This document shows positions 34,198 through 44,286 of a stretch of DNA of 64,000 bases, one piece after another. Position 1 is the stretch's first letter. Every line of letters starts with the position of its first letter. The stretch comes from CAWKGV01 sp963849305 (GTDB lineage Bacteria > Pseudomonadota > Alphaproteobacteria > Acetobacterales > Acetobacteraceae). The notes below the pieces were generated by a model. The model worked only from the letters and a program-made list of their open reading frames with translations, was not told where the DNA came from and searched no databases. Both the position numbers and the translations under genes were made by a program. The stretch lies in NCBI GenBank assembly GCA_963849305.1, contig CAWKGV010000003.1:310001-374000 (forward strand), given 5' to 3'.

Positions 34198-35532
34198 ATG
34201 AACGTCACCTCTCGCACAGCCACGACAGACAGTCGCACGGCCTATCTTTCCGGCTTCGGCAACGGCTTCGAAACCGAGGCGTTGCCTGGCGCCCTGCCGA
34301 TCGGCCGCAACTCGCCGCAGCGATGCGCCTATGGCCTGTATGCCGAGCAGCTCTCCGGCTCTCCCTTCACCGCGCCGCGGGCGAGCAACGAACGTAGTTG
34401 GCTGTATCGCATCCGACCGACCGTCCGGCATTGGGGCCGGTTCCGCAAGGCGGATGCCGGCCTATGGCGCACGGCGCCCGCGGTCGAGATCGAGATCCCG
34501 CCCGCGCCGATGCGGTGGGATCCGGTCCCGTTGCCGACGGAGAGCCTGAGCTTCGTTCAGGGCGTGCGCACCATCACGACGGCGGGCGACGCCGGGGCTC
34601 GGGCCGGCATGGCGGCGCATGTGTATCTGGTCACTCGCTCCATGTCGGATGAGTATTTCTACAACGCCGATGCGGAAATGCTGTTGGTGCCACAGGAGGG
34701 CGCGTTGCGGCTATGCACCGAGTTCGGCGTCATCGACATCGGCCCCGGCGACATCGCCGTCATCCCACGCGGGGTGAAGCTGCGGGTGGAGCTTCCGTCG
34801 GGCTCGGCCCGCGGCTATCTCTGCGAAAACTACGGTGGCACCTTCACCTTGCCGGAGCGTGGTCCGATCGGCGCCAACTGCCTGGCCAACTCCCGCGATT
34901 TCCGCACCCCCGTCGCTGCCTACGAGGACCGCGACGCGCCGGGCGCGCTGTATGTCAAATGGGGTGGCACGCTTTGGCAGGCAGAGCTGGACCACTCGCC
35001 GCTGGACGTGGTGGCCTGGCATGGCAACTACGCGCCCTACAAATACGACCTGCGCTGTTTCTCGCCGGTCGGCCCCGTGCTGTTCGACCACGCCGACCCG
35101 AGCATCTTCACCGTGCTCACCTCGCCCTCGGAGACGCCCGGGACCGCCAACATCGACTTCGTCATCTTTCCGGATCGGTGGCTGGTGGCCGAGAACACGT
35201 TCCGACCGCCCTGGTACCACGTGAACGTCATGAGCGAGTTCATGGGTCTGATTTATGGCCAGTACGACGCCAAGACGGGCGGCGGCTTCGCGCCCGGCGG
35301 GTTCAGTCTGCACAACACCATGCTGCCGCATGGACCTGACGCGAACGCCTTCGAGGCAGCAAGCGCGGCGGAGCTAAAGCCACACAAACTGCAAAACACG
35401 ATGGCCTTCATGTTCGAGACGCGCTTCCTCCAGCGGGTGAGCGGCTACGCCGCGGCAATGCCGCAGCTGCAGCCGGATTACGACCGCTATGGCCAGCACC
35501 TGCGCAAGACCTTCGACCCTGGCAAGCGGTAA
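34198..35532 (+). CDS. hmgA: homogentisate 1,2-dioxygenase
   Basis: A 444-residue non-haem iron dioxygenase opening the ring of homogentisate to maleylacetoacetate. The start MNVTSRTATTDSRTAYLSGF at 34198 follows AGAGGAG; the substrate-side block GFGNGFETEALPGALPIGRN is typical. Iron ligands lie in PPWYHVNVMSEFMGLIYG (His and Glu) and in SLHNTMLPHGPD (His). Length and motifs are complete. The fumarylacetoacetase gene follows 11 bases later; the isomerase (maiA) is not in view. Confidence 0.95.
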   Translation: MNVTSRTATTDSRTAYLSGFGNGFETEALPGALPIGRNSPQRCAYGLYAEQLSGSPFTAPRASNERSWLYRIRPTVRHWGRFRKADAGLWRTAPAVEIEIPPAPMRWDPVPLPTESLSFVQGVRTITTAGDAGARAGMAAHVYLVTRSMSDEYFYNADAEMLLVPQEGALRLCTEFGVIDIGPGDIAVIPRGVKLRVELPSGSARGYLCENYGGTFTLPERGPIGANCLANSRDFRTPVAAYEDRDAPGALYVKWGGTLWQAELDHSPLDVVAWHGNYAPYKYDLRCFSPVGPVLFDHADPSIFTVLTSPSETPGTANIDFVIFPDRWLVAENTFRPPWYHVNVMSEFMGLIYGQYDAKTGGGFAPGGFSLHNTMLPHGPDANAFEAASAAELKPHKLQNTMAFMFETRFLQRVSGYAAAMPQLQPDYDRYGQHLRKTFDPGKR

Positions 35533-35543
35533 GGAGCCGGATC

Positions 35544-36845
35544 ATGGCGACCATCGACCACACTCACGATCCGGCGCTGCGCAGTTGGGTTCCTGGTGCC
35601 GACGGGCACCCCGAGTTCCCGATCCAGAACCTGCCGCTGTGCGTGTTCGCCCCGCTTGCGGGAACGCCGCGCGGCGGCATCGGGATCGGCGACCAGATCC
35701 TGGACCTTCGCGCGCTGCACGATGGCGGGTTGCTGGTGGAACCGGCGCAGGCCGCGTGTCACGCCTGCGCGGGACCGACGCTCAATCCGTTTCTGGGCTC
35801 GAGTGCGGACATGCGCCGCGCGTTGCGCCTGGAGGTTTCCGCCCTGCTCGCTCTCGGTGCCGAAAGCCGCCCCGACCTGCTGCACCGGGCTGCGGACTGT
35901 CTGCTGTACCTGCCCGCGCGGATCGGCGACTACACCGACCTTTACGCCGGCATTCATCACGCGACCAATGTCGGCAAGCTGTTCCGGCCGGACAGCCCGC
36001 TGATGCCCAATTACAAATGGGTGCCGATCGGGTATCACGGCCGCGCTTCCTCGATCCGGCCCTCCGGCGAGGGCGTGCGTCGCCCGAACGGCCAACGCAA
36101 GTATCCCGACCGGCCGGACCCGAGCTTCGGCCCCACCGAACGGCTGGACTATGAGCTGGAACTCGGGATCTGGCTCGGACCAGGAAATGCGCTGGGCACG
36201 CCGGTGCCGATCGGGGAAGCGGACCAACACATTGCCGGCTACTGCCTGCTGAATGACTGGTCGGCGCGAGACCTTCAGGCCTGGGAGTACCAGCCGCTCG
36301 GCCCGTTCCTGTCCAAGAGCTATCACACCACGATCTCGCCTTGGATCGTGGCGCCGGAGGCACTGGCGCCGTTTCGAGCTGCCCAGCCAAGGCGGATCGA
36401 CGGCGATCCCAAGCCCTTGCCTTACCTGCTGGACCAAGCCGATCAGGCGGCGGGCGCATTGGACCTCGAGCTGGAGGCGATGCTGTCCACGTCAGGGATG
36501 CGCGCGCGGGGCATGGCCCCGCACCGCCTCTCGATCGGCAATACGCTGAACCTGTATTGGACGCCTGCGCAGCTGCTTGCCCATCACGCCTCAAACGGAT
36601 GCAACCTGAATCCGGGCGACCTGCTCGGCTCCGGCACCATCTCCTCGCCCACCTCGGACGGCTACGGCTGCTTGCTCGAAATCACGCGGGGCGGCCGCGA
36701 ACCGATCGAGTTGCCCTCGGGAGAGACGCGCACTTTCCTGGAGGACGGCGACGAGGTGAGCCTGTATGCCCGGGCGAAGCGCGACGGCTTCGCGTCGATC
36801 GGCTTCGGCGCGTGCCGGGCCATCATCCTGCCAGCCGACGTCTAA
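35544..36845 (+). CDS. fahA: fumarylacetoacetase
   Basis: A 433-residue enzyme cleaving fumarylacetoacetate to fumarate and acetoacetate, the last step of tyrosine degradation. It has YTDLYAGIHHATNVGKLF with the catalytic His and metal Asp, NYKWVPIGYHGRASSI, LDYELELGIWLGPGN with metal Glu residues, and LLNDWSARDLQAWEYQPLGP. The C-terminal GDLLGSGTISSPTSDGYGCL is also canonical. It forms an operon with hmgA. Confidence 0.95.
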   Translation: MATIDHTHDPALRSWVPGADGHPEFPIQNLPLCVFAPLAGTPRGGIGIGDQILDLRALHDGGLLVEPAQAACHACAGPTLNPFLGSSADMRRALRLEVSALLALGAESRPDLLHRAADCLLYLPARIGDYTDLYAGIHHATNVGKLFRPDSPLMPNYKWVPIGYHGRASSIRPSGEGVRRPNGQRKYPDRPDPSFGPTERLDYELELGIWLGPGNALGTPVPIGEADQHIAGYCLLNDWSARDLQAWEYQPLGPFLSKSYHTTISPWIVAPEALAPFRAAQPRRIDGDPKPLPYLLDQADQAAGALDLELEAMLSTSGMRARGMAPHRLSIGNTLNLYWTPAQLLAHHASNGCNLNPGDLLGSGTISSPTSDGYGCLLEITRGGREPIELPSGETRTFLEDGDEVSLYARAKRDGFASIGFGACRAIILPADV

Positions 36846-36873
36846 GGCTGCCTCATCGCGAGCGAGGAACAAG

Positions 36874-38400
36874 ATGCCACGCCGATACTTGCGGTTGCCG
36901 AGTCTGCTGCTTGCGACTTGCCTGGTCTGCGGGGTCGCGGCCGCGCCGGTTGCCGAGGCGCTAGGCTCGCCAGCCGTCCATGCCGAGGCCACTTCGGCCG
37001 AGCCGAGCCTGCCTGCCGACAGCACGACCGAGCACGCGCTCGAACTGCCCGGCCGCACGCTGCGCTTCTCGGCCACCGCCGGTGCGATCCGCCTGCGCGA
37101 CGACAAGGGCACGCCGGAAGCGGACATCGCCTTCATCGCCTATCAACTCGCGGGCGCCGATCGCGCCAAACGCCCCGTCACCTTTGTCCTGAACGGCGGT
37201 CCAGGCATGGCGTCGGGCTGGCTGCAGGTTGGCGCGGTGGGGCCGTGGCGCGTTCCGCTGGGCGAGGGGCCGTCCGCCCCGCCGATGCCGATCCCGAATG
37301 CCGAGACTTGGCTCGACTTCACCGACCTGGTGTTCATCGACCCCGCCGGCACCGGCTATTCGCGGCTGCTGGGCGAGTCCGCCGCCCTGCGTCGGGAGTT
37401 CTGGTCGGTGGACGGCGACATCGCCTCGCTTGCGCACGCGATGCGCCTTTGGCTTGACCGCTACGGCCGCATGACCTCGCCGATATATATTCTCGGCGAG
37501 AGCTATGGCGGATTCCGCGCGCCGCGACTTGCCCGCGCGCTCCAATCCGAGGAGGGGGTCGGCGTCTCCGGGCTGGTTCTGGTCTCGCCCGCGCTCGTTC
37601 TCGGCGGCCGGAGCGACGCGCTTGATCCGCTCGCGGCGGCGGTGCGGCTGCCGTCCATGACGGCTGCGGCGCGCGCGGCCAAGGGTCCGGTGACGCGCGC
37701 GCAGCTTGCCGAGGCGGAGCAATACGCGGGCGGCGACTATTTGACCGATTTGCTGCGCGGCGAGCGCGACGGCGCGGCTGTCGAGCGGCGAAGCGCGCGC
37801 GTCGCGGCGCTGACCGGCCTCGACCCGGCGCTCGTGCGCCGCCGCGGCGGCGAGATCTCGGTCGGCACCTTCCTGCGCGAACTCGACCGCGCACACGGAC
37901 GGGTCGGCAGCAGGTACGATGCCACCATGACCATCCCGGACCCGTTCCCGTCGGAGCCGACACACCGCTACCCCGATCCGGTGCTGGATGGGTTGGCGGC
38001 GCCGATCTCCAGCGCCATGGCCGAGATCTACGCCGAACGCCTGCATTGGCGGCCGGACGCGACCTACCGCCTCGCCAACCAGGCGGTGTCTCACAACTGG
38101 GACTGGGGAAGGGGACTCACGGGGCCGGAGTCACTGACCACCTTGCAAACCGCGCTGGCGCTTGATCCGCGGATGCATGTGCTGATTGCGCACGGTATGT
38201 TCGATTTGGTAACGCCCTATTTCGCCACCCAGCTCGTGCTGAATCAGTTGCCTGATTCGACGGCGGCGCGGGTCCGGCTGATGGTCCTTCCCGGCGGACA
38301 CATGTTCTACACGCTCGACGCCTCGCGCGCGGAGTTCCGGGAAGCGGCGCAGGCGATTTATGGCGTGATGCCGCGTTGGCCACCTGCCACCGCCGGATGA
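36874..38400 (+). CDS. serine carboxypeptidase (S10), secreted
   Basis: A 508-residue protein. The signal peptide is LPSLLLATCLVCGVAAAPVA. The oxyanion region is FVLNGGPGMASGWL, the nucleophile is in ILGESYGGFRAPRL, the aspartate in AHGMFDLVTPYF and the histidine in VLPGGHMFYT, so the triad is complete. S10 peptidases trim C-terminal residues at acidic pH; bacterial ones are common in acidophilic or soil species. The start at 36874 follows GCGAGGAAC. It lies 28 bases after fahA and may be co-transcribed, though the functional link is unclear. Confidence 0.88.
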   Translation: MPRRYLRLPSLLLATCLVCGVAAAPVAEALGSPAVHAEATSAEPSLPADSTTEHALELPGRTLRFSATAGAIRLRDDKGTPEADIAFIAYQLAGADRAKRPVTFVLNGGPGMASGWLQVGAVGPWRVPLGEGPSAPPMPIPNAETWLDFTDLVFIDPAGTGYSRLLGESAALRREFWSVDGDIASLAHAMRLWLDRYGRMTSPIYILGESYGGFRAPRLARALQSEEGVGVSGLVLVSPALVLGGRSDALDPLAAAVRLPSMTAAARAAKGPVTRAQLAEAEQYAGGDYLTDLLRGERDGAAVERRSARVAALTGLDPALVRRRGGEISVGTFLRELDRAHGRVGSRYDATMTIPDPFPSEPTHRYPDPVLDGLAAPISSAMAEIYAERLHWRPDATYRLANQAVSHNWDWGRGLTGPESLTTLQTALALDPRMHVLIAHGMFDLVTPYFATQLVLNQLPDSTAARVRLMVLPGGHMFYTLDASRAEFREAAQAIYGVMPRWPPATAG

Positions 38401-38714
38401 AAGGCTGAGCTACGTTTATTCGGAGCCGACGTGGTCTGGACAGGTGCCGCGAGCAGGGTCAGGCCACGAGCCGCGCAGGCAGCGGGGACCGCCGATCCGA
38501 TCGTGGCCGAGGCGGAGCGGCTGGTCGGCTTCCTGCGGTGTAGCGGGCTACTGATACTGGCTTGCAATGAGCCTGCAATTCGATACTAGTTCTAGTCGCT
38601 GCTCTGCCTCATTCGCTCCACCGGAATCCGGCCGACGTGCGCGAATGGCTCGGCCCGATACCGGGCAGAAGTCTCAGGCGGGCCGACGACACCTGCCTGG
38701 ACCGCTAGTCTGGC
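38401..38714. other. intergenic stretch, no gene supported
   Basis: Between the convergent S10 gene and the hydroxylase gene lie about 310 bases. One plus-strand frame reads TADPIVAEAERLVGFLRCSG and LLILA before stops, which looks slightly coding-like and may be a remnant, but it has no start and no partner frame I could extend. No terminator stem is obvious. Confidence 0.4.
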
Positions 38715-40333
38715 TCAAGCTCCAGCGGAAACGGGAAGCCCCGAGGCCGGACACTCCTGAGCGGCGCGGCCGGTGAGCTGTGCAGCTAGCGCCTTGAGTA
38801 GCTGGTGCTCGCCGTCAGCGCCGATTGCCGTCCCGAACACCACGCCGTCGGGGCGGACCAGTGCCGCGTCCACGCCGGCTCCGCCCAGCCACGCCCGGAT
38901 CAAGGTGCCTTCCTCCGCAATCACCCGTACTTCCGATGCCGCCGCCGAGTTGCCGAGCACCGCAAGCGTGACACCGGCGCGTTGTGCTGCCTGACGCTCC
39001 ACCTCCGAGGGCACCCATTCTGGCCGGCCGATCAGCAGAAATCTCCAGCCGATCGCGTCATCCAGCCGCATCCGCCCGGAGGGCGTGGAAACCCAAGGCT
39101 GCGGAAAAATGCTGCCTGCTGCCTTTGTCGGGACACCAGACGCGGTGCGCATCAGCAGGCCCGCCGTGATGGGAGGAAACAAGTGCTGGCGGACAATGAT
39201 GCCATGACCGTCAGCCATTTCCTGAAGCATGCGCCGGTCACGCTCGTCGGCGGCGCGGCGATCACGCTCGCAAATGATGCGGCCGAACTGCTTGGTAATC
39301 TCAGCAACCGCCTGCGCGACGGGTTTACGCTCCGCTTCGTAGCTGTCAAGCAGGTCGGGGTTTGCGATACCGCGAGCCACCGCCGGCAGCTTCCAACAGA
39401 GATTCCCAGCATCGCGGAGGCCCTGATTGAGCCCTTGCGCCATGAAAGGAGGCATCTGATGCGCCGCATCGCCAAGCAGGAACACGTTGCCATCGCGCCA
39501 CCGCGCCGCGACGACGGCGTGGAACCGGTAGGAGGCGTGGCGCCAGATATGGCCTTGGTCCGGCTTGAGCCAGGGCGTCAGAAGCCGCCAGACCGACTGC
39601 TCCGATGCCATCGCGGCCGGGTCCTCGTCAGGGTGCAGCATGAACTCCCAGCGCCGCAGCTGCCTCGGTCCCTGCACGTAGGTGGTCGGACGTTGCGGAT
39701 TGCAATACTGTACCGTGCAATTCGGGAGGACGGCGTCGCCCGAGACGAGGACATCGACCACGAGCCATGGCTCGTCGAACGCGAGATCCTCGACGCCCAC
39801 ACCCAGCATGCCGCGCGTGGGACTAGAGGCTCCGTCGCACGCGAGGGCATAGCGACAGGTGATCTCACGGCGGCGCCGGCCTACTACTTCCTCCACGTCC
39901 AGGGAGACATCGTCTGGCTGCTGGCGGATGCCGACAAGCTTGAGGCCGGCTTCGACCGTTGTACCTGGCCGCTGGGCCAGCTTGCGTGGAGCAAGCGTTC
40001 CAACTCGGGCTGCAAGAACGTGACGTAAGGCGGCCAGGACAGCGGATAGGGCTCCGGGTGCGGCACAATCCGCCTCAAAACGGCCCCGGATGCCGACCGG
40101 TACTCGGACGCACAGTATTCCCCGAGCTGCGGTGCGATCTCGTCCGCCACGCCGCATGCCTGAAGCAGTCGCAGCCCCTCGTGATCGAGGCCGAGCGCCC
40201 GTGGCTTGTCGAAGGCCTGCAGCGCCATGTCAAAGGCCATGACAGTCAGGCCCTGGCTCGCCAGGAGATTAGCGGCGGCCAGCCCGACCGGGCCAAGACC
40301 GACCACCGCCACATCAAAGTCGCACGACATCAC
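38715..40333 (-). pseudogene. MhpA-type FAD-dependent aromatic hydroxylase, one-base frameshift
   Basis: The N-terminal frame starts MMSCDFDVAVVGLGPVGLAA with the FAD GxGxxG loop and continues to FLQPELERLLH. The rest, in another frame, resumes KLAQRPGTTVEAGLKLVG and has RYALACDGASSPTRGMLG (DG motif) and VFLLGDAAHQMPPFMAQGLN (second FAD motif). Adding one C near 39987 (CACCGCAAG for CACGCAAG) joins the two into about 539 residues, the length of 3-(3-hydroxyphenyl)propionate hydroxylases. The substrate is probably a hydroxylated arylalkanoate or similar phenol. It overlaps the upstream dehydrogenase by four bases. Confidence 0.8.
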
Positions 40334-41445
40334 GTGATGATGACGAAGTTGGAGAAGCCGCCATTGCGGACCGCGATGCCGGAAATCGCCTCATTCACCT
40401 TTTCGAGCGGATAGCTGTGATGCTCGAAAATGGAAAGATTGAGAATACCCGCGGCGGCGAGATCGGCGAGATCCTGCCCCTCTGCCGTCGTGAACCAGGC
40501 GGAGCAGATGATCCGCATGTTGCGGTCCATGAGCCAGTGCAGATTGACAGGCACATCACCGGCCACCGCGCCGACATTCACCAGGGTGCCGCCGCGCCGC
40601 ATGCTGTACAGCGCATCTAGCAGAGTCGCCTGCAGGGCGCCGGGCCCAAGACAGTCGACTACGACATCGGGTCCATAGCCCTCCGTCTGCGCCTTCGCCC
40701 AGTCCCGCATCGATCCGTCGCCAATCGCGAAGGTCTCGATCCGCTCTGGTGCGATCGCCTTGACCCTTGCAAGCAGATGCGCATCCCGGCCGGTGCCGAG
40801 AATTTTCGGTGCGCCGAGCGCGAGCGCGGAGATTAGCGCACCCAGACCGAGCGTTCCGCTCGCACCGTTGATGAGCACGCTGGTTGATGGCCCGACAGAC
40901 GCCTTGCGCATCGCCGAATAGCCGGTGCCGATATAGCCGAAGCGGGCCGCCTGCTCGTACGTGACATTTTGTGGAAGCTTGACGATGGCGCTGGCCGGTG
41001 CGTGCATGAACTCTGCAAGGCCGCCGATTGGGAAGAGCCGGTAGATATCGACCGACTTCTCGCTGAAGCCGAAGTAGCCGTTGAACGTGTATCGGGGGCA
41101 GGCGATCGGCTCGCCGCGCCGGCAGTATTTGCAATCCCCGCAAGACCGGCCCGGGTTGACGTAGACTCGGTCGCCAACCTTCAGGTCGAGTACGGATTCT
41201 CCGACCTTGACGATCTCCCCGACGGGGTCGAGACCGAACACGGCGGGCAGCGGCGGTAGCGGCAAGTCCGGAAACCACGTCGCCCAATTGGCGAGCACGT
41301 TGCCCAGGTTTGGCACGATCCCGCAGGCGCGCACCCTGACGAGAACCTCGTTGCTGCGCGGTTCCGGACGGGCGATATTTTCAATGTGCATCGGCCCGCC
41401 GATCTCATGCATGCGGGCGACCTTGTTGGTTGCGGGCACTTCCAT
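40330..41445 (-). CDS. zinc-dependent alcohol dehydrogenase (MDR)
   Basis: A 371-residue MDR dehydrogenase. The structural zinc site is the four-Cys set in CGDCKYCRRGEPIAC. The catalytic zinc Cys appears in VRACGIVPNLGN. The cofactor domain has VLINGASGTLGLGALISAL in place of the common GxGxxG. It lies between the FAH-family hydrolase and the hydroxylase, with a four-base overlap to the latter. It probably oxidises an alcohol or aldehyde intermediate of the aromatic route. Confidence 0.85.
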   Translation of the reverse strand: MEVPATNKVARMHEIGGPMHIENIARPEPRSNEVLVRVRACGIVPNLGNVLANWATWFPDLPLPPLPAVFGLDPVGEIVKVGESVLDLKVGDRVYVNPGRSCGDCKYCRRGEPIACPRYTFNGYFGFSEKSVDIYRLFPIGGLAEFMHAPASAIVKLPQNVTYEQAARFGYIGTGYSAMRKASVGPSTSVLINGASGTLGLGALISALALGAPKILGTGRDAHLLARVKAIAPERIETFAIGDGSMRDWAKAQTEGYGPDVVVDCLGPGALQATLLDALYSMRRGGTLVNVGAVAGDVPVNLHWLMDRNMRIICSAWFTTAEGQDLADLAAAGILNLSIFEHHSYPLEKVNEAISGIAVRNGGFSNFVIIT

Positions 41446-41508
41446 GGTTCACTCCCTGAGGCAGCGGCCGTGTGCCGCAGTTTTGTTGGACACGGTGTCA
41501 GGCCGGTA

Positions 41509-42357
41509 TCAGGCCTCGTCTTCGACGGGATTCGCCAGGGTACCGACCCGCGAGATCACGACCTCCACACGGTCACCTGGGCGCAGAAAGACCGGCGGCT
41601 TGCGCTTGAAGCCGATGCCCGAGGGCGTACCGGTCGCAAGAATGTCGCCAGGTTGCCAGTCCAGCGATCTCGAGACGTAGGAGATAAGCGCCGGGACGCC
41701 GAAGGCGAGCTCATCGAGCTGTCCGCTCTGCATCTCCTCGCCGTTCAGCAAGGTCCGAAGGCTGATCTCACGGTAATCGGCGATCTCGTCGGCGGTCACC
41801 AGCCAGGGGCCAAGGGCGCCGGTGCCACGGAAGTTCTTTCCCATCCCATATTGGTGGGTATGAAACTGCCAGTCCCGGACGCTGGCATCCTGAAAGCCGG
41901 TGTAGCCCGCCACGTGGCGCATAGCGTGGTCTTCGGCAATATGCCCGCCGCCCCGTCCTATGACGACCGCGAGCTCGCCTTCGAAGTCGAATTGCTCTGA
42001 GACTTTTGGGCGGATGAGCGGCTGCCCGGCGGCGACAAGCGTATCGGCGAAGCGGTGAAAGATGACCGGATACTTGCCCACTGTGCGGCCGGCCTCGGCG
42101 GCGTGCGCGACGTAGTTGATCCCGACGCAAATGATCTCGCTCGGCCGCGGGATGACCGGCAGCAGCTGACAGGCTTCGATCCGGAAGCTCGCTGGCAGGT
42201 CACCGGATACTCTCCGCACCTCATGGAGCGCATCATCGCTGAGCACGGACGCAAGCTCGGTCGCACCACGGATCCTGCCGGTCAGGTCGACCACATGGCC
42301 GTCCCGGACGACACCGAAGCCGGAACGGCCGTCCTTCGTGAATGACACCAATCGCAT
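41509..42357 (-). CDS. fumarylacetoacetate hydrolase-family protein
   Basis: A 282-residue FAH-superfamily enzyme. The start MRLVSFTKDGRSGFGVVRDG at 42357 is preferred over an upstream in-frame ATG. The catalytic domain has ICVGINYVAHAAEAG, FDFEGELAVVIGRGG with the metal-binding E-x-E, GYTGFQDASVRDWQ and ILATGTPSGIGFKRKPPVFL. Such proteins hydrolyse acylpyruvate-like ring-cleavage products. Its place behind the dioxygenase gene fits that role. Confidence 0.85.
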   Translation of the reverse strand: MRLVSFTKDGRSGFGVVRDGHVVDLTGRIRGATELASVLSDDALHEVRRVSGDLPASFRIEACQLLPVIPRPSEIICVGINYVAHAAEAGRTVGKYPVIFHRFADTLVAAGQPLIRPKVSEQFDFEGELAVVIGRGGGHIAEDHAMRHVAGYTGFQDASVRDWQFHTHQYGMGKNFRGTGALGPWLVTADEIADYREISLRTLLNGEEMQSGQLDELAFGVPALISYVSRSLDWQPGDILATGTPSGIGFKRKPPVFLRPGDRVEVVISRVGTLANPVEDEA

Positions 42358-42394
42358 TTGGACCTCCCGACGACCGCCGACTTTGTGCACTGGC

Positions 42395-43348
42395 CTAGAC
42401 GCTTGCGGCATCACGGAATTCCCGTGGTGCCTGCGGTCCCCATTGGCTGCGCAATCCTTGGCTCCTCGACACAAGTCGCGCCTCGGTCTGTTCGTTCAGG
42501 ACATCGGTATCGGTCCAATGCTCATGAACGCGACCCCAGGGATCCCTCCAGTAATCGAAGATCTGGCTGCCCAGAAGATGTCGGCCAATGCCCCAAAGAT
42601 GCTGGTGCTGCTGGAGGTTGAGCCAGTCATGTCCCGCATGGAGGTCATCGATGTCCTGCACCTCGAAGGAGACGTGGTTGAGGCCGGCTCTGTCATGGCG
42701 ACCGAACATCATGATGTGATGATCCACGTAGTCGCTCCCGCGATCCGCTCGATTGAAGCTGGCAAGAAGCTTATCCGGCTCGTCGTCCGCATGGACATTC
42801 TCGGAGATGCGGAAGCCGAGATGCCGGCCGACCCAGGCGACGGACGCCTCGATGTCGGGGGTGCTGATGACGGCGTGGCCGATGCGCTTGACCTGGCTCG
42901 GGCGTGGATCAATCCGCTGGTACTCGCCGAGGCGTCGACGCGCCGCACCGGTATTGTAGATGCCGACCCGGGTCGGAAGGCGCGCGACGGACGCAACGCC
43001 GTGGACGACCTCGATGGTAATGCCGTTGTGCTCCCGCAGACGGACACACGTACCCCCGCCTGGCTCGTTGAGGGGTTGCACATCGGATGCGCCCGCAGCG
43101 GCGCTGGCAAGGCGGTGCAGATCGGCCGGGCTGTCTGCCGTGAACCCGATGGCGAGCACTCTCGGTTCGCCGAGCGTTGTGATATGAACGTGGTGCTGCT
43201 CGTCGGTGGCGCGCATATAGAGCGCGGAGTTTGTGCGTTCGGACCGCACCAGGCCAAAATCGGTGAGAAATGCCTCGGCATGATCCAGATCAGGTGACTG
43301 CAGGCGAATCCACGCGATGTCACGGATCTTGATGATCGGGTCGACCAT
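42395..43348 (-). CDS. extradiol ring-cleavage dioxygenase, VOC family
   Basis: A 317-residue two-repeat type I extradiol dioxygenase. Repeat 1 begins IKIRDIAWIRLQSPDLDHAE. Repeat 2 begins VKRIGHAVISTPDIEASVAW with a metal His, followed by AGLNHVSFEVQDIDDLHAGH with the second His, and DPWGRVHEHWTDTD carrying the final Glu. The second repeat is therefore the catalytic one. It would cleave a catechol-like ring next to the hydroxyl pair. It is 36 bases after the cupin gene. Confidence 0.82.
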   Translation of the reverse strand: MVDPIIKIRDIAWIRLQSPDLDHAEAFLTDFGLVRSERTNSALYMRATDEQHHVHITTLGEPRVLAIGFTADSPADLHRLASAAAGASDVQPLNEPGGGTCVRLREHNGITIEVVHGVASVARLPTRVGIYNTGAARRRLGEYQRIDPRPSQVKRIGHAVISTPDIEASVAWVGRHLGFRISENVHADDEPDKLLASFNRADRGSDYVDHHIMMFGRHDRAGLNHVSFEVQDIDDLHAGHDWLNLQQHQHLWGIGRHLLGSQIFDYWRDPWGRVHEHWTDTDVLNEQTEARLVSRSQGLRSQWGPQAPREFRDAASV

Positions 43349-43384
43349 AGGTCTTACTCCTTGTCAGTTCTCCGAGCACTCGGC

Positions 43385-43924
43385 TCAGACCTTGCCGCGG
43401 TGAGCGCCGATCAGGACGAAAGCCAAAGTGGCGGGCCGGGTGCCGAGATTGCGCCAGGCGTGCCGTGTGCCGTTCTGGATGACCACGTCACCCGGCTTCA
43501 GCTCCACCATCTGACCGTCGTCGAGTTCTAGGCAGATTTCGCCGTCCAGGACGATGCCATAGTCGATTGTGTCGGTGGTGTGCATGCCCGGATTGTTCGG
43601 CTCCATCGCCTCGGCGATGCCGGGCGAGAGCCGAAGTTGCTCTTCTGTGATCGCCGCGAAATCAAGCGATGGGTCCGCGAAAACAGATGCGGGCGGAAAG
43701 GACACGAACATGAAGCTGGTCTCACCGAGGCCCGGCACGAGTGTCCGCCGCTGTGCGTGGGAGGTCTCCCCGGGTGCCGGCAGGCTGGACGAAGCCGCCG
43801 TCGCCCAGATCGCGGACAAGGAGAATCCCGGCAGGTGGACCGCCTCGGTCCTGGGCAGCGGGGCATCCTCGACGATGATGGATTTGTTGGCCGCGTCACG
43901 ACCGGTCACGATGCGTTTTGCCAT
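43385..43924 (-). CDS. cupin-domain protein
   Basis: A 179-residue protein with a single C-terminal cupin barrel: HTTDTIDYGIVLDGEICLEL then DDGQMVELKPGDVVIQNGTR with HAWRN. These are the usual two cupin motifs; the first has HTTDTID where metal cupins often have two His and one Glu. It is the first enzyme gene of the ring-cleavage operon. It may be a small dioxygenase or a ligand-binding accessory protein. Confidence 0.8.
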   Translation of the reverse strand: MAKRIVTGRDAANKSIIVEDAPLPRTEAVHLPGFSLSAIWATAASSSLPAPGETSHAQRRTLVPGLGETSFMFVSFPPASVFADPSLDFAAITEEQLRLSPGIAEAMEPNNPGMHTTDTIDYGIVLDGEICLELDDGQMVELKPGDVVIQNGTRHAWRNLGTRPATLAFVLIGAHRGKV

Positions 43925-44286
43925 GGCGTTCTCTCCCTAGAGCTGCGTTATCGGCCCTGCAGTCGTGGCGCGGATTGCGCGAAAAGCGGCGCGATGATCC
44001 AGCGATCCAGGCCGACGAGGCCGAAGTCGACCGCAGGGTGACGGCCGCCTTCAATTCGTATCCAGATCGTTCAGTCAATTGGGTCGGACGACGCGGTAAT
44101 GGCTTCGGCCATGCTCCACTTCCTGCAGCTTGGTCGACCGCGTACCGGCGCGATCCGTTGTTTCGTGGCTAAGGCCCTTGCCGCGGTCGGAGTGTCCCGC
44201 CTAGCGCGCCAGGAGCCGTAGGTCGCTCTTCTGTCGACCGGGGCAGACTATCGCGTGTTTTTCGAAATCAAGGATAATTTCGTAAT
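43925..44286. promoter_or_regulatory. control region of the ring-cleavage operon
   Basis: About 360 bases separate the end of gntR from the cupin start. No convincing gene is present. GGTCGACC near 44130 and GTCGAC near 44236 are small palindromes that could be half-sites for the GntR regulator. The segment next to gntR (about 44250-44290) is richer in A+T. This is the likely promoter for the five catabolic genes. Confidence 0.4.

Noticed and set aside
33825..34431. Minus-strand open frames overlapping the hmgA start
   Set aside because: Those over 34100-34431 are shadows of hmgA; only the short split protein at 33825-34084 reads as coding.
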